Source: Streptomyces sp. 6-11-2 (GTDB lineage Bacteria > Actinomycetota > Actinomycetes > Streptomycetales > Streptomycetaceae). From it: a stretch of DNA of 64,000 nt. The stretch lies in the NCBI RefSeq assembly GCF_006540305.1, contig NZ_BJOR01000001.1, positions 2,790,001 through 2,854,000 of the forward strand, read 5' to 3'. The notes under the pieces were generated by a model. The model was not told where the DNA came from, did no database searches, and saw only the letters and a list, made by a program, of their open reading frames with translations. The position numbers and the translations under genes were made by a program. Positions 25,934 through 36,243 of the stretch are shown here, in pieces; the first letter of the stretch is position 1, and the number at the start of each line of letters is the position of its first letter.

Positions 25934-26722
25934 TCACTTCAGCTTGGCGAGCTGCGCGTCGACGAGTTCCGCGGGGAAGTCGAAGTCCTTGCCCGAGGCG
26001 GCCGACGCGAGGTTGACGGCAGGGAAGTAGGCCAGGGTGGCGTCCTTGCGGACGACGACGGCCTTCACCGGTGCCTTGACGCCCTCGGCGTTCACGGTCT
26101 GGGTCACGGCGAACGCCTCGTCGGCGCCCGCGGGCGCCTGGGTCACGGCCACCTTGTCGATCCCCGTCCTGGTGCCGGCCGCGGTGTAGGAGTACCCGCC
26201 GGCGCACTTCTCGGCGGCCGTCCGAAGGTCCTTCATCGCCTGCTCGGCGCCGCCGTCGTCGTAGGAGGCGAGGGTCACGACGACCTTCGACCGGTCGAGT
26301 CCGGCCAGCAGGGCGACCTGGGGGTCGGCGCCCGCCGAGGGCTTCTTCGCGTCGCCCAGCCACGAGCGCTTCACGGTGGCCGCGGGCGTGCCCACGTAGC
26401 TGCCGGCCTGGAGGAGGGCGAGCGGCGTGCAGGCGGTGTCGCCGGTCTTCACCTTGTCCTGCGCGACGTCGTCCGTCGCCGGCAGCTTGGTGGTGACCTT
26501 GCCGCTCTTGACGTCCGCCTGGGTGAGCGCGGCCTTCTCCAGCTCGGCGGCGCCCAGCGCCTTGGCCGGGGCGGCGGAGGCCGTCCTGTCGGCCTGCGCG
26601 GTCCCGCCGTCCGCGGCCTTCTCGTCCCCGCTGCCGGAGGAACCGCCGCAGGCGGTGGCGAGCAGGACCAGTGCGGCGGTGGACGCGGCGAGCACGGTAC
26701 GGCGGACCACGGGGGAACTCAC
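25934..26722 (-). CDS. Secreted lipoprotein of unknown function
   Basis: A 262-residue protein with a Sec signal and lipobox (LVLLATAC, Cys near residue 23), a Gly/Ser/Asp linker and a mature domain with paired cysteines (TACTPLALL and EKCAGGYSY). The domain begins ALGAAELEKAALTQADVKSG, a style seen in many actinobacterial surface lipoproteins of the DUF3558/PknH-sensor kind, but no family is certain. The GTG at 26722 directly precedes the signal peptide. It is a single-gene unit divergent from coaA. Confidence 0.85.
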   Translation of the reverse strand: MSSPVVRRTVLAASTAALVLLATACGGSSGSGDEKAADGGTAQADRTASAAPAKALGAAELEKAALTQADVKSGKVTTKLPATDDVAQDKVKTGDTACTPLALLQAGSYVGTPAATVKRSWLGDAKKPSAGADPQVALLAGLDRSKVVVTLASYDDGGAEQAMKDLRTAAEKCAGGYSYTAAGTRTGIDKVAVTQAPAGADEAFAVTQTVNAEGVKAPVKAVVVRKDATLAYFPAVNLASAASGKDFDFPAELVDAQLAKLK

Positions 26723-26919
26723 GGAAGGGCACTCTTTCTCTTCAAGACCGGCGGACGGTCTCCGCGGCGGGTTACCGCGCACCCTACGTGCCACGAAGCC
26801 AAAGATGATCATGAATCGGCCGCCCGGTATCCGACCGTGACGCCGGCGTGACCTCCGATCCCCCGCCTACGTGACACACCCCACCCCGCGCGCTGTTCGA
26901 ACTCCGTTAACAATGGAAT

Positions 26920-27909
26920 GTGATCTCTCCGGTCTCCTCGATTCCCCGGAGCGCCCACCGGTCCCGACCGGAGGCGACTCCCTACGTCGACCTCACCCGC
27001 GCCGAGTGGAGCGCGTTGCGTGACAAGACGCCGTTGCCGCTCTCCGCCGCGGAGGTGGAACGGCTGCGCGGTCTCGGCGACGTGATCGACCTCGACGAGG
27101 TACGCGACATCTACCTCCCGCTGTCCCGGCTGCTCAATCTCTACGTCGGCGCCACGGACGGGCTGCGCGGCGCGCTGAACACGTTCCTCGGCGAGCAGGG
27201 GTCCCAGTCGGGCACGCCCTTCGTGATCGGGGTGGCCGGCTCGGTCGCCGTGGGCAAGTCGACCGTCGCCCGGCTGCTCCAGGCGCTGCTGTCCCGCTGG
27301 CCCGAGCATCCGCGGGTCGAACTGGTCACCACCGACGGGTTCCTGCTGCCGACACGGGAGTTGGAGGCGCGGGGGCTGATGTCGCGCAAAGGGTTCCCGG
27401 AGTCGTACGACCGGCGGGCCCTGACCCGGTTCGTCGCCGACATCAAGGCGGGCAAGGACGAGGTGACCGCGCCCGTCTACTCCCACCTCATCTACGACAT
27501 CGTCCCCGGCGAGAAGCTCACCGTACGGCGTCCCGACATCCTGATCGTCGAGGGCCTGAACGTCCTCCAGCCCGCCCTGCCCGGCACGGACGGCCGCACC
27601 AGGGTCGGACTCGCCGACTACTTCGACTTCAGCGTCTACGTCGACGCGCGCGCCGAGGACATCGAGCGGTGGTACCTGAACCGGTTCGGCAAGCTGCGCA
27701 CGACGGCCTTCCAGGACCCGTCCTCGTACTTCCGCAAGTACACCCAGGTGTCCGAGGCGGAGGCCCTCGACTACGCCCGCACGATGTGGCGGACGGTCAA
27801 CAAGCCGAACCTGGTGGAGAACATCGCCCCCACCCGGGGCCGTGCCACGCTCGTGCTGCGCAAGGGACCCGACCACAAGGTGCAGCGGCTGAGCCTGCGG
27901 AAACTGTGA
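26920..27909 (+). CDS. coaA: Pantothenate kinase, type I
   Basis: A 329-residue P-loop kinase that phosphorylates pantothenate, the first step of coenzyme A synthesis. The Walker A is [18 protein letters not shown], followed by [20 protein letters not shown] and [10 protein letters not shown]. The N-terminal [22 protein letters not shown] is family-typical. GTG start at 26920. It stands alone, divergent from the lipoprotein gene. Confidence 0.96.
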   Translation: MISPVSSIPRSAHRSRPEATPYVDLTRAEWSALRDKTPLPLSAAEVERLRGLGDVIDLDEVRDIYLPLSRLLNLYVGATDGLRGALNTFLGEQGSQSGTPFVIGVAGSVAVGKSTVARLLQALLSRWPEHPRVELVTTDGFLLPTRELEARGLMSRKGFPESYDRRALTRFVADIKAGKDEVTAPVYSHLIYDIVPGEKLTVRRPDILIVEGLNVLQPALPGTDGRTRVGLADYFDFSVYVDARAEDIERWYLNRFGKLRTTAFQDPSSYFRKYTQVSEAEALDYARTMWRTVNKPNLVENIAPTRGRATLVLRKGPDHKVQRLSLRKL

Positions 27910-27925
27910 CGTCTACGCTGCCGCC

Positions 27926-28894
27926 ATGCTGCATCTGCGCCTGATCACACCGCCCGAACAGACCGACGACGTGGTGCGTCTGATCGAGACGACGGTCGGC
28001 ACCGCGCACCTCGTCGTGCTGCCCTCCGCCGCCCGCAGCCCGGCCGGTGACGTGGTCCTGTGCGACGTCGCACGCGAAGCCGGTGACGAACTCCTCGACG
28101 GGCTACGGAAGTTGGGGATCGAACGAAGCGGCTCCGTCTCCGTCGAGAGCCCCGACCTGACGCTCTCCGCCCAGGCCGAGCGGGCCGAGAGGGCGGCACC
28201 GGGCGAGGGCGCGGACGCCGTGCTGTGGCAGGAGCTGACGGAGGCCACGCACGAGGAGTCGACGCTGTCGGTCACCTACCTCGCGTTCATCACGCTGGCC
28301 ACCATGATCGCCGCCTGTGGCGTGGTGCTCGACAACGCCGTCCTGATCGTCGGCGCGATGGCCGTGGGACCGGAGTTCGGACCGCTGGCGGGCATCGGCA
28401 CAGCCCTGGTCCAGCGGACCCCGCGGCTGGCACTGCGCTCGCTGATCGCCCTGCTGGCAGGGTTCGCGCTGGCGATGGCGGTCACGGCGGGCTTCACGCT
28501 GTTCATGGACGCCATCGGGCTGTTCAGCAAGGCGAAGCTGGAGGGCCCCCGGCCCAACACCGCCTTCGTCTACGCCCCCGACGCGTTCTCCTTCGTCGTG
28601 GCCGTCCTCGCCGGAGCCGCCGGCACCCTCTCGCTGACCTCCGCCAAGTCCGGCGCCCTGATCGGCGTGGCCATCTCCGTGACCACCGTCCCGGCCGCCG
28701 CCAACGCGGCCGTCGCGCTCGCCTACGGCGACACCGCCCAGACCATGGGCTCGACGGTCCAGCTCCTGCTGAACATGCTCGGCATCGTCCTGGCCGGCAC
28801 GCTCACCCTGCTCGCCCAGAAGTGGTTCTGGGCGAGGCAGCGCGAGCGCGTGTCCAAGGCCGGACAGGGCCTGCTCCAGAGCGGCAGGGACTAA
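27926..28894 (+). CDS. DUF389 integral membrane protein
   Basis: A 322-residue protein with a cytoplasmic N-terminal domain (1-110) and about six hydrophobic helices (from VTYLAFITLATMIAACGVVL onward). The DUF389 signature AVLIVGAMAVGPEFGPLAGI is plain. The biochemical role of the family is unsettled. It follows coaA by 16 bp and may be co-transcribed. Its TAA stop is completed by the first base of the MITE at 28894. Confidence 0.9.
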   Translation: MLHLRLITPPEQTDDVVRLIETTVGTAHLVVLPSAARSPAGDVVLCDVAREAGDELLDGLRKLGIERSGSVSVESPDLTLSAQAERAERAAPGEGADAVLWQELTEATHEESTLSVTYLAFITLATMIAACGVVLDNAVLIVGAMAVGPEFGPLAGIGTALVQRTPRLALRSLIALLAGFALAMAVTAGFTLFMDAIGLFSKAKLEGPRPNTAFVYAPDAFSFVVAVLAGAAGTLSLTSAKSGALIGVAISVTTVPAAANAAVALAYGDTAQTMGSTVQLLLNMLGIVLAGTLTLLAQKWFWARQRERVSKAGQGLLQSGRD

Positions 28895-29081
28895 GGCCTC
28901 TCGTTTGGATCATGCCGGGCTCGCGGGCCCTGGCACCGCTCCCCCAAGCTCTTCGAGCAGGGGGTACCCCCAGCCGCGTTGTCGTCGGTCGGCAGGGCTC
29001 CGCCCTGCCGCCCTCCTCCGCCGTGCGACGCACGGCACCGGACCCCGCTCCCTGATCCGGCCTGATCCAAACGAAAGACCC
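28894..29081. mobile_element. MITE-like element with TA flanks
   Basis: Inverted ends: the left end AGGCCTCTCGTTTGGATCA and the inward-read right end GGGTCTTTCGTTTGGATCA match at 15 of 19 positions and are both directly preceded by TA (28892-28893 and 29082-29083), the target duplication of IS630/Tc1-type transposition. The 188-bp interior has no gene and contains the 27-bp hairpin repeat also present at 1052-1078. It lies exactly between two convergent stop codons and could end transcription from both sides. Confidence 0.75.
28938..28964. repeat. Dispersed hairpin repeat, copy 2
   Basis: Identical over 27 bp to 1052-1078; here it is followed by GTACCCCC, which extends the palindrome. It is part of the MITE interior. 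Confidence 0.6.
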
Positions 29082-30439
29082 TAGCCGAGCGCCGACTTCA
29101 CCGAATCGGCCAGGCGGCCCGCCACCGAGCGGGCCTGCTCGATGTCCGAGGCCTCGACCATGACCCGGACCAGCGGCTCGGTACCCGACGGGCGCAGCAG
29201 CACCCGGCCGGTCCCGCCCAGCTCCCGCTCCGCCTCGGCGACCGCGGCGGCCAGGTCGGCGGAGGTCTGCACCCGGGACTTGTCCACGTCGGGGACGTTG
29301 ACGAGGACCTGCGGCAGGCGCTCCATCACGGAGGCCAGGTCCCGCAGCGTACGGCCGGTCCCGGCGACCCGGGCGGCCAGCAACAGGCCGGTGAGCGTGC
29401 CGTCGCCGGTCGTGGCGTGGTCCAGGATGATGACGTGGCCGGACTGCTCGCCGCCGAGGGCGTAGTCCTTGTCCTTCATCTCCTCCAGGACGTAGCGGTC
29501 GCCGACGGCGGTCTGCACGAACTGGATGCCCTCGCGCTCCATGGCCAGCTTGAAGCCCAGGTTCGACATGACGGTCGCGACAACGGTGTCGGAGCGCAGT
29601 GCGGAACGCTCCCGCATCGCCAGCGCGAGCACGGACAGGATCTGGTCGCCGTCGACCTCCTCGCCCGTGTGGTCCACGGCCAGGCAGCGGTCGGCGTCGC
29701 CGTCGTGCGCGATGCCGAGGGCGGCGCCGTGCTCGACGACGGCGGCCTTGAGCGGGCCGAGGTGGGTCGAGCCGCAGCCGTCGTTGATGTTGAGGCCGTC
29801 CGGGTCGGCGCCGATGGTGACGACCTCGGCCCCGGCACGCCGGAAGGCCTCGGGCGAGACGCCGGACGCGGCGCCGTGCGCCTCGTCGAGCACGATCTTC
29901 AGTCCGTCGAGCCGGTTCGGCAGGACGCCGACGAGGTGGCCGACGTAGCCGTCGAAGCCCTCGTCGTAGTCGCGTACCCGGCCCACACCGGCGCCCGTCG
30001 GGCGGTTCCAGGGCGCGCCGGTGCGGTGCTCCTCGTAGACGGACTCGATCCGGTCCTCCAGCTCGTCGGCGAGCTTGTGACCGCCCCGGGCGAAGAACTT
30101 GATGCCGTTGTCGGGCATGGCGTTGTGGCTGGCCGAGAGCATCACGCCGAGGTCGGCGCCGAGCGACCCGGTCAGGTACGCCACCGCCGGCGTCGGCAGC
30201 ACGCCGACCCGCAGGACGTCCACGCCCGCGCTCGCCAGGCCCGCGACCACGGCCGCCTCCAGGAACTCCCCGGACGCGCGCGGATCCCGCCCGACCACCG
30301 CCGTCGGCCGGTGGCCTTCGAAGGTGCCCGCCTCGGCCAGTACGTGCGCCGCCGCGACCGAGAGGCCGAGCGCCAGCTCGGCGGTCAGGTCCGCGTTGGC
30401 GACGCCACGGACGCCGTCCGTGCCGAAGAGTCGTCCCAC
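29081..30439 (-). CDS. glmM: Phosphoglucosamine mutase
   Basis: A 452-residue enzyme that converts glucosamine-6-phosphate to glucosamine-1-phosphate. It starts [14 protein letters not shown], has the phosphoserine loop [13 protein letters not shown] (near residue 104), the metal loop [10 protein letters not shown] and the C-terminal [14 protein letters not shown]. It follows rplM-rpsI on the same strand, a conserved actinobacterial order. GTG start with a perfect AGGAGG 6 nt upstream. Confidence 0.97.
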   Translation of the reverse strand: MGRLFGTDGVRGVANADLTAELALGLSVAAAHVLAEAGTFEGHRPTAVVGRDPRASGEFLEAAVVAGLASAGVDVLRVGVLPTPAVAYLTGSLGADLGVMLSASHNAMPDNGIKFFARGGHKLADELEDRIESVYEEHRTGAPWNRPTGAGVGRVRDYDEGFDGYVGHLVGVLPNRLDGLKIVLDEAHGAASGVSPEAFRRAGAEVVTIGADPDGLNINDGCGSTHLGPLKAAVVEHGAALGIAHDGDADRCLAVDHTGEEVDGDQILSVLALAMRERSALRSDTVVATVMSNLGFKLAMEREGIQFVQTAVGDRYVLEEMKDKDYALGGEQSGHVIILDHATTGDGTLTGLLLAARVAGTGRTLRDLASVMERLPQVLVNVPDVDKSRVQTSADLAAAVAEAERELGGTGRVLLRPSGTEPLVRVMVEASDIEQARSVAGRLADSVKSALG

Positions 30440-30574
30440 TTGTCCTCCTGAGGAAGCGTCAGTTCGAGAAGGGGCCGGTCCGTGGGCCGGTCCATGGCAT
30501 TCGACGCTCCGGGCATCCGATCACACCAGCCGTTGAGCACCTTGTGCCGTTATACGCCGAAGCCTTGCGATAAA

Positions 30575-30616
30575 CGAACGCCCCGGAGGCACATAGGCGT
30601 GCCGCCGGGGCGTTCG
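30575..30616 (-). terminator. Terminator after rpsI
   Basis: CGAACGCCCCGG (30575-30586) pairs with CCGGGGCGTTCG (30605-30616), a 12-bp stem with a small inner hairpin, 27 bp after the rpsI stop. The minus-strand tail is TTTATCG. It should end most rplM-rpsI transcripts before glmM. Confidence 0.8.
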
Positions 30617-30642
30617 GAGTACGTGCAGGGGCGCCGCTGAGA

Positions 30643-31155
30643 TTAGCGCTTGCTGTACTGCGGGGCCTTGCGGGCCTTCTTCAGACCGGCCTTCTTGCGC
30701 TCGACCGCACGGTCGTCACGACGCAGGAAGCCCGCCTTCTTCAGCGCGCCGCGGTTGTTGTCGACGTCGGCCTCGTTCAGGGCGCGGGCGACACCGAGAC
30801 GGAGGGCACCGGCCTGGCCGGAGACGCCGCCACCGGCGATGCGGGCGATGACGTCGTAACGGCCCTCGAGCTCGAGCACCTTGAAGGGCTCGTTGACTTC
30901 CTGCTGGTGCACCTTGTTCGGGAAGTAGTCCTCGAGGGTGCGACCGTTGATCTTCCACTTGCCGGAGCCCGGGACGATCCGGACGCGGGCAATGGCGTTC
31001 TTGCGGCGGCCCAGGCCGGCGGCCGGCTGCGGCTCGCCGAAGCGGGAGGCCATGGACTCCGAGGTGTACTCGCCCTCGACGGGGACCTCGGACTCGGTGG
31101 TGTAGCTGTCGATGTCAAGCTCTTCGAGCGGCTGCTCGGCAGTGGTCTCGGCCAC
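30643..31155 (-). CDS. rpsI: 30S ribosomal protein uS9
   Basis: A 170-residue protein. The S9 core ([20 protein letters not shown] to the C-terminal [12 protein letters not shown] tail that reaches the P site) is preceded by an acidic N-terminal extension of about 45 residues ([20 protein letters not shown]), typical of actinobacteria. It is 42 bp downstream of rplM in a two-gene operon. Confidence 0.97.
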   Translation of the reverse strand: MAETTAEQPLEELDIDSYTTESEVPVEGEYTSESMASRFGEPQPAAGLGRRKNAIARVRIVPGSGKWKINGRTLEDYFPNKVHQQEVNEPFKVLELEGRYDVIARIAGGGVSGQAGALRLGVARALNEADVDNNRGALKKAGFLRRDDRAVERKKAGLKKARKAPQYSKR

Positions 31156-31197
31156 GATTCTCCTCAGATTCTCTTCAGTCTTAGGGGGTGGCCGGAC

Positions 31198-31641
31198 TTA
31201 CTGCGCGACCTGGGTGATCTCGAACGGCACCGGCTGCTGGGCGCCGTGCGGGTGCTGGTCACCCTTGTAGACCTTCAGCTTCGAGAGCATCTGACGGCCC
31301 AGGGAGTTCTTGGGGAGCATGCCCTTGACGGCCTTCTCGACGGCCTTCTCGGGGTTCTTGTCGAGCAGCTCGTCGTAACGGACGGAGCGCAGGCCACCCG
31401 GGTAGCCGGAGTGGCGGTACGCCATCTTCTGGGTCCGCTTGTTGCCGGAGAGGTGCACCTTGTCCGCGTTGATGATGATGACGAAGTCACCAGCGTCGAC
31501 GTGCGGCGCGTAGATCGGCTTGTGCTTGCCCCGCAGAAGGGTGGCGGCAGTGGACGCCAGGCGGCCCAGGACGACGTCCTGGGCGTCAATGACGTGCCAC
31601 TGGCGCGTGATGTCGCCGGGCTTGGGGCTGTACGTACGCAC
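31198..31641 (-). CDS. rplM: 50S ribosomal protein uL13
   Basis: A 147-residue early-assembly protein of the large subunit, with [37 protein letters not shown] and [19 protein letters not shown]. Standard length. GTG start at 31641. It leads the rplM-rpsI operon. The 378-bp gap upstream (31642-32019) must hold its promoter and that of the divergent membrane protein; I could not pick a convincing box pair there. Confidence 0.97.
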   Translation of the reverse strand: MRTYSPKPGDITRQWHVIDAQDVVLGRLASTAATLLRGKHKPIYAPHVDAGDFVIIINADKVHLSGNKRTQKMAYRHSGYPGGLRSVRYDELLDKNPEKAVEKAVKGMLPKNSLGRQMLSKLKVYKGDQHPHGAQQPVPFEITQVAQ

Positions 31642-32019
31642 GGTTCGTAGCCTTCGCTATCTTCAGTGAGTGGTCCTGACAAGGTCACCGAAGACGATCA
31701 CGACAGCCCTGACCGCACCGCGGTGACGCAAACCGCGTGCTGGTCGCTGGTCATCGGCCCGGTGGACCGGTGTAAGGGCCCGTCCCGTGAGAATGAGCAA
31801 GCCAATACACAACGAAGAAGCAGGATACCCATGGCGCCCTGGAACGGTCAAAACGGTGTGCGACCGCGGGTCCCGGCGGTTCCGGCACCTCGTTCCCGGC
31901 CGCTCGACGGCCGGCACCGGCCGGCGGCGTGTCGCTTTGTACCGGCGTGCACCTAAGGCCCCGGGAGGGCCGGCGGTGGGCGCGCGGAGGGCCCTCGGAC
32001 CCCGTCTAAGATGCGCCCC

Positions 32020-32901
32020 ATGAGTTATGGGCAGGGGGGCTCGCAGTCCCAGTGGGATCCCTGGAAACCGAATTCTGAGCAGTCGCGGAGCAGCGGGGGC
32101 AGTGACCAGACCCCGGACTGGGCTGCGCTCGCCGAGGCCTCGGAGGCACGGAACAGAAGGCGCCGGCTGCTGTTCGTCGGCGGTGGCCTGCTGGCCACCG
32201 TCGGGATCGGCGCGGCCGTCGCCATGGCCGTGGTGTCGGCGAACGGCGACAACAACGCGTCGGGCGGCCCGGCCACCCGGTTGCCGGGCACCGCCGCCCT
32301 GCCGAGCGAGTCCGCCACGGGGCCGTCCTTCGCCCCGACCACCGCACCGCCTCCGCTGGACCCGAAGGACTTCATATCCAGCGCGAAGAAGGACACGGCC
32401 CCCCTCAGCACGGACACGCTCTTCCCGGGCACCCAGCTGACCATGGGCGAGACCGTGTACAAGAAGGGCCCCACAGACGACGCCAAGAGCTGCGCCACGG
32501 CCGCCCAGGGCACGCTCGTCAAGGCCCTCACGGACAACGACTGCACCCGTCTGCTGCGGGTGACCTACAGCCAGGGCGGCGTCGCGGTCACGGTCGGCAT
32601 CGCGGTTTTCGACACCGAGGCGCAGGCGCTCAAGGCGAAGAGCGAGACGGACAAGAAGAGCATCATCAAGCCGCTGTCCGGCAGCGGCGTCAAGGCCTTC
32701 TGCAACGGCGCCGTCTGCCGCTCCACGACCAACTCCTACGGCCGCTACGCCTACTTCACCCTCACCGGCTTCACCAACGGCACGAGCGTGACGAACAAGG
32801 ACACCGCGGCCTTCCGGGCCGGCGACGACCTCGCCGAGTTCTCCTTCCAGCAGATCCGCCGGCGCGGCGAGACCCAGGCGTCGGCCGCGGCCAACCAGTA
32901 G
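32020..32901 (+). CDS. Membrane-anchored hypothetical protein
   Basis: A 293-residue protein with a Gln/Ser-rich cytoplasmic N-terminus, one helix (RRLLFVGGGLLATVGIGAAV, about residues 48-70) and an exported C-terminal domain of about 190 residues. That domain has cysteines in KSCATAAQG, DNDCTRLL and AFCNGAVCRS, which suggests two disulfides. No named family is recognised. The start could be the ATG at 32020 (MSYGQGG) or an in-frame ATG at 32011; neither has a strong ribosome-binding site. Divergent from rplM. Confidence 0.82.
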   Translation: MSYGQGGSQSQWDPWKPNSEQSRSSGGSDQTPDWAALAEASEARNRRRRLLFVGGGLLATVGIGAAVAMAVVSANGDNNASGGPATRLPGTAALPSESATGPSFAPTTAPPPLDPKDFISSAKKDTAPLSTDTLFPGTQLTMGETVYKKGPTDDAKSCATAAQGTLVKALTDNDCTRLLRVTYSQGGVAVTVGIAVFDTEAQALKAKSETDKKSIIKPLSGSGVKAFCNGAVCRSTTNSYGRYAYFTLTGFTNGTSVTNKDTAAFRAGDDLAEFSFQQIRRRGETQASAAANQ

Positions 32902-32956
32902 CCGGCCGCCCGCCGTGGCGCGGCGGGCGGCACACGGGGGACCGGCGGACCGCCGC

Positions 32957-33811
32957 TCAGCAGCAGCCGGCCGCCGGCAGGGACCGCTTGTTGCGCGCCT
33001 CCCGGCTGCGCGCGGCGAGCAGCTCGTCGGCCGGGTAACCGACCTCCTCCAGGGTCAGCCCGTGCGGCCGCACGACGTGCACGGCGGAGTCCCGCACGCC
33101 CGCCGCCAGCACCTTTCCGGGCCAGTCCGGCGCACGGTGGCCGTCACCGACGAACAGCAGCGCCCCGATGAGCGAGCGCACCATGTTGTGGCAGAACGCG
33201 TCGGCCCGGACGGTGGCCGTGATGATGCCGTCGCCGCCGCGTTCGAGGCTCAGCTCCTGGAGCGTGCGGATGGTGGTCGCGCCCTCGCGCCTCTTGCAGT
33301 AGGCGGCGAAGTCGTGCTCGCCCAGCAGCCGCCGCGCGGCCTCGTTCATGGCCTCGACGTCGAGGGGCCAGTCGTGCCACAGGACGTGGCCCCGCAGCAG
33401 CGGGTCGACACCGCCGGGGTTGTCGGTGACGCGGTAGGCGTACCGGCGCCAGACGGCCGAGAACCGGGCGTTGAAGCCGCTGGGCGCGGGCCGCAGCGCC
33501 CACACCCGCACATCCCTGGGGAGCCGCCCGGCGAGTCGCTTGAGCAGCTTCTCGTGGTGCTCGCGCCAGACACGCTCGGGCAGGTCCACGTGCGCCACCT
33601 GGCCCCGCGCGTGCACCCCGGCGTCGGTCCGTCCGGCCACGGTCAGCTCGTACGTCTCCACGGACCGCGTGACCGTGCGCAGCGCGTCCTCGATCTCCCC
33701 CTGCACGGTCCGCCTGCCGCCGGCCTGCTTGGCCCAGCCGTGGAAGGCGGTGCCGTCGTAGGACAGGTCGAGACGGACGCGGACATGACCGGGCTGTACT
33801 TCGTCACTCAC
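32957..33811 (-). CDS. truA: tRNA pseudouridine synthase A
   Basis: A 284-residue enzyme forming pseudouridine at positions 38-40 of tRNAs. The catalytic aspartate is in [16 protein letters not shown]. Other signatures are [17 protein letters not shown] and [17 protein letters not shown]. It lies behind rplQ at the end of the alpha operon as in many bacteria, but a strong terminator stands between them. GTG start at 33811. Confidence 0.95.
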   Translation of the reverse strand: MSDEVQPGHVRVRLDLSYDGTAFHGWAKQAGGRRTVQGEIEDALRTVTRSVETYELTVAGRTDAGVHARGQVAHVDLPERVWREHHEKLLKRLAGRLPRDVRVWALRPAPSGFNARFSAVWRRYAYRVTDNPGGVDPLLRGHVLWHDWPLDVEAMNEAARRLLGEHDFAAYCKRREGATTIRTLQELSLERGGDGIITATVRADAFCHNMVRSLIGALLFVGDGHRAPDWPGKVLAAGVRDSAVHVVRPHGLTLEEVGYPADELLAARSREARNKRSLPAAGCC

Positions 33812-33853
33812 GTGCAGATCCTCTCAGGGCGGATCCCTCGGAAAAAAACGTGA

Positions 33854-33885
33854 AAGCGGGCCCGCCCCGAAGGGCGGACCCGCTT
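33854..33885 (-). terminator. Terminator of the alpha operon
   Basis: AAGCGGGCCCGCCC (33854-33867) and GGGCGGACCCGCTT (33872-33885) form a 14-bp stem with one mismatch around CGAA; the minus-strand tail has a run of seven T (A-run at 33842-33848). It starts 18 bp after the rplQ stop. Confidence 0.93.
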
Positions 33886-33903
33886 CCGGCGTCAGGCAGA
33901 GCC

Positions 33904-34398
33904 TCAGGCGTCCTTCGACTCCTCGGCGGCGGCCTCCTCGGCCGGGGCCTCGGTGGTCTCCTGAGCCTTGGCCTCCTCGGCCTCCTTGACCGCACGCTTG
34001 GTGGCGGCCTCGGCCTCACCCACGGCGTTCTGCTGCACCGTCAGCGCCTCGACCAGCTCGATCACGGCCATGGGCGCGTTGTCGCCACGGCGGTTGCCGA
34101 TCTTGGTGATGCGGGTGTAGCCACCCGGACGGTTCTCGTAACGCGGGCCGATCTCGGTGAAGAGCGTGTGGACGATGCTCTTGTCCGTGATGACCTGGAG
34201 CACCTGGCGGCGGTTGTGAAGGTCGCCCTTCTTCGCCTTGGTGACCAGACGCTCGGCGTACGGGCGCAGGCGGCGGGCCTTCGCCTCGGTGGTGGTGATG
34301 CGGCCGTGCTCGAACAGCGCCTTCGCGAGGTTCGCGAGGAGCAGCTTCTCGTGCGCGGCGCTGCCGCCCAGACGGGCACCCTTGGCGGGCTTCGGCAT
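33904..34398 (-). CDS. rplQ: 50S ribosomal protein bL17
   Basis: A 164-residue protein. The L17 core ([20 protein letters not shown] to [18 protein letters not shown]) is followed by an Ala/Glu/Lys-rich tail of about 45 residues, an actinobacterial extension. It is 201 bp downstream of rpoA; a hairpin at 34477-34504 lies in that gap. Confidence 0.97.
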   Translation of the reverse strand: MPKPAKGARLGGSAAHEKLLLANLAKALFEHGRITTTEAKARRLRPYAERLVTKAKKGDLHNRRQVLQVITDKSIVHTLFTEIGPRYENRPGGYTRITKIGNRRGDNAPMAVIELVEALTVQQNAVGEAEAATKRAVKEAEEAKAQETTEAPAEEAAAEESKDA

Positions 34399-34476
34399 GG
34401 TTCTTCTCCTAGTTGTCTGCCCCGGCCGTATCAGGTACCGGGGTCAGTATCCGAGCGAGCGGTCGCCCGTCGGAGA

Positions 34477-34504
34477 TCCAGATGCTCCCGAAGGGGCATC
34501 TGGA
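34477..34504 (-). promoter_or_regulatory. rpoA-rplQ intergenic hairpin
   Basis: TCCAGATGC (34477-34485) pairs with GCATCTGGA (34496-34504) around a GC-rich loop. There is no T-run, so it is more likely an RNA-processing or attenuation structure than a full terminator. Confidence 0.45.
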
Positions 34505-34599
34505 AGGGATGCGGGGCCGCTACATTATGCGGCTCCGCCGTGCGGGCGCGGCCGGCCACAGCCGGCCCGCAGTCACAGTACGGCCTCCTCGCGGAGCGC

Positions 34600-35622
34600 T
34601 CAGTACTGCTCGGTCTCGACGAAACCGGCGTCCGCGTCGTCGTCGGCGCCGAACGCGTCCGCCGCGGCGGTCGGGTCGAATCCGGGCGGGCTGTCCTTCA
34701 GGGCCAGGCCCATGCCGGCCAGCTTCGCCTTGACCTCGTCGATGGACTTCGCACCGAAGTTGCGGATGTCCAGCAGGTCGGCCTCGGAGCGCGCCAGGAG
34801 CTCACCCACCGAGTGGACGCCCTCACGCTTGAGGCAGTTGTAGGAGCGGACCGTGAGCTCCAGCTCCTCGATCGGCAGCGCCATGTCGGCGGCCAGGGCG
34901 GCGTCCGTCGGGGACGGGCCCATGTCGATGCCCTCGGCGTCGATGTTCAGCTCGCGGGCCAGACCGAACAGCTCCACCAGGGTCTTGCCGGCGGACGCCA
35001 GGGCGTCACGCGGACGCATGGCCTGCTTGGTCTCGACGTCGACGATCAGCTTGTCGAAGTCGGTGCGCTGCTCGACACGCGTGGCCTCGACCTTGTACGT
35101 GACCTTCAGCACCGGCGAGTAGATCGAGTCGACCGGGATACGGCCGATCTCCTGACCCACCTGCTTGTTCTGCACGGCGGAGACGTAGCCGCGACCGCGC
35201 TCGACGGTCAGCTCCATCTCCAGCTTGCCCTTGCCGTTGAGCGTGGCGAGGACCAGATCGGGGTTGTGCACCTCGACACCGGCGGGCGGCGCGATGTCGG
35301 CGGCGGTGACCAGACCCGGGCCCTGCTTGCGCAGGTACATCACGACCGGCTCGTCGTGCTCCGAGGAGACGACCAGCTGCTTGATGTTGAGGATCAGGTC
35401 GGTGACGTCCTCCTTGACGCCCGGCACGGTGGTGAACTCGTGCAGGACGCCGTCGACGCGGATGCTGGTGACAGCAGCGCCGGGAATCGACGACAGGAGG
35501 GTGCGGCGGAGAGAGTTGCCGAGGGTGTAGCCGAAGCCCGGCTCCAGCGGCTCGATCACGAACCGGGAGCGGAACTCGTCGACGACCTCTTCGGTCAACG
35601 AGGGTCGCTGAGCGATCAGCAT
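34600..35622 (-). CDS. rpoA: RNA polymerase alpha subunit
   Basis: A 340-residue protein. The N-terminal dimerisation domain contains [20 protein letters not shown]. The C-terminal domain contains [23 protein letters not shown] and [21 protein letters not shown], which bind UP elements and activators. The acidic tail [14 protein letters not shown] is typical of Streptomyces. It follows rpsK directly; rpsD, which lies between them in many bacteria, is absent as usual in actinobacteria. Confidence 0.98.
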   Translation of the reverse strand: MLIAQRPSLTEEVVDEFRSRFVIEPLEPGFGYTLGNSLRRTLLSSIPGAAVTSIRVDGVLHEFTTVPGVKEDVTDLILNIKQLVVSSEHDEPVVMYLRKQGPGLVTAADIAPPAGVEVHNPDLVLATLNGKGKLEMELTVERGRGYVSAVQNKQVGQEIGRIPVDSIYSPVLKVTYKVEATRVEQRTDFDKLIVDVETKQAMRPRDALASAGKTLVELFGLARELNIDAEGIDMGPSPTDAALAADMALPIEELELTVRSYNCLKREGVHSVGELLARSEADLLDIRNFGAKSIDEVKAKLAGMGLALKDSPPGFDPTAAADAFGADDDADAGFVETEQY

Positions 35623-35711
35623 GTGTGGATCAGATCCTTCAGTCGTGGGCGCCCGCTATATGACGCCCGACAGGGCCGCACCAGAAAAATGGTGCGGGTA
35701 CTGCAAGGGTA

Positions 35712-35745
35712 CGGGCGGCACGGCCCAAAAGGGCCGTACCGCCCG
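35712..35745 (-). promoter_or_regulatory. rpsK-rpoA intergenic hairpin
   Basis: CGGGCGGCACGGCCC (35712-35726), loop AAAA, GGGCCGTACCGCCCG (35731-35745): a 15-bp stem with one mismatch between rpsK and rpoA. It could partly terminate or stabilise the upstream messenger and so set ribosomal protein to polymerase ratios. Confidence 0.55.
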
Positions 35746-35769
35746 GAAACCGGCGTGAAGCAGCCGTGC

Positions 35770-36174
35770 TCAGACGCGGCGGCGCTTCGGCGGGCGGCAG
35801 CCGTTGTGCGGGGTCGGGGTGACGTCCTGGATGGAGCCGACCTCGAGACCGGTGGCCTGCAGGGAGCGGATCGCGGTCTCACGGCCGGAGCCCGGACCCT
35901 TGACGAACACGTCGACCTTGCGCATGCCGTGCTCCTGGGCGCGGCGGGCGGCCGACTCGGCGGCCATCTGCGCGGCGAACGGCGTGGACTTCCGGGAGCC
36001 CTTGAAGCCGACGTGGCCGGCGGAGGCCCAGGAGATCACGTTGCCGGACGGGTCGGTGATCGAAACGATGGTGTTGTTGAACGTGCTCTTGATGTGCGCG
36101 TGGCCGTGAGCGACGTTCTTCTTTTCCTTGCGGCGCACCTTCTTGGCAGCGCCCTGACGTCCCTTGGGGGGCAT
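35770..36174 (-). CDS. rpsK: 30S ribosomal protein uS11
   Basis: A 134-residue protein of the 30S platform with [40 protein letters not shown] and the C-terminal [20 protein letters not shown]. Normal length. Third gene of the alpha operon (rpmJ, rpsM, rpsK, rpoA, rplQ). Confidence 0.98.
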   Translation of the reverse strand: MPPKGRQGAAKKVRRKEKKNVAHGHAHIKSTFNNTIVSITDPSGNVISWASAGHVGFKGSRKSTPFAAQMAAESAARRAQEHGMRKVDVFVKGPGSGRETAIRSLQATGLEVGSIQDVTPTPHNGCRPPKRRRV

Positions 36175-36243
36175 GTCGAAAACTCCTACGGGAGGTGGTC
36201 GGTCCTACAGCGAAGACCGCTGGACGGCGAGTGTCGCTGCGGA

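Noticed and set aside
31642..32019. A promoter or ribosomal-protein-binding leader for rplM
   Set aside because: Several weak TTG.../TA..T pairs exist but none is better than chance in this composition.
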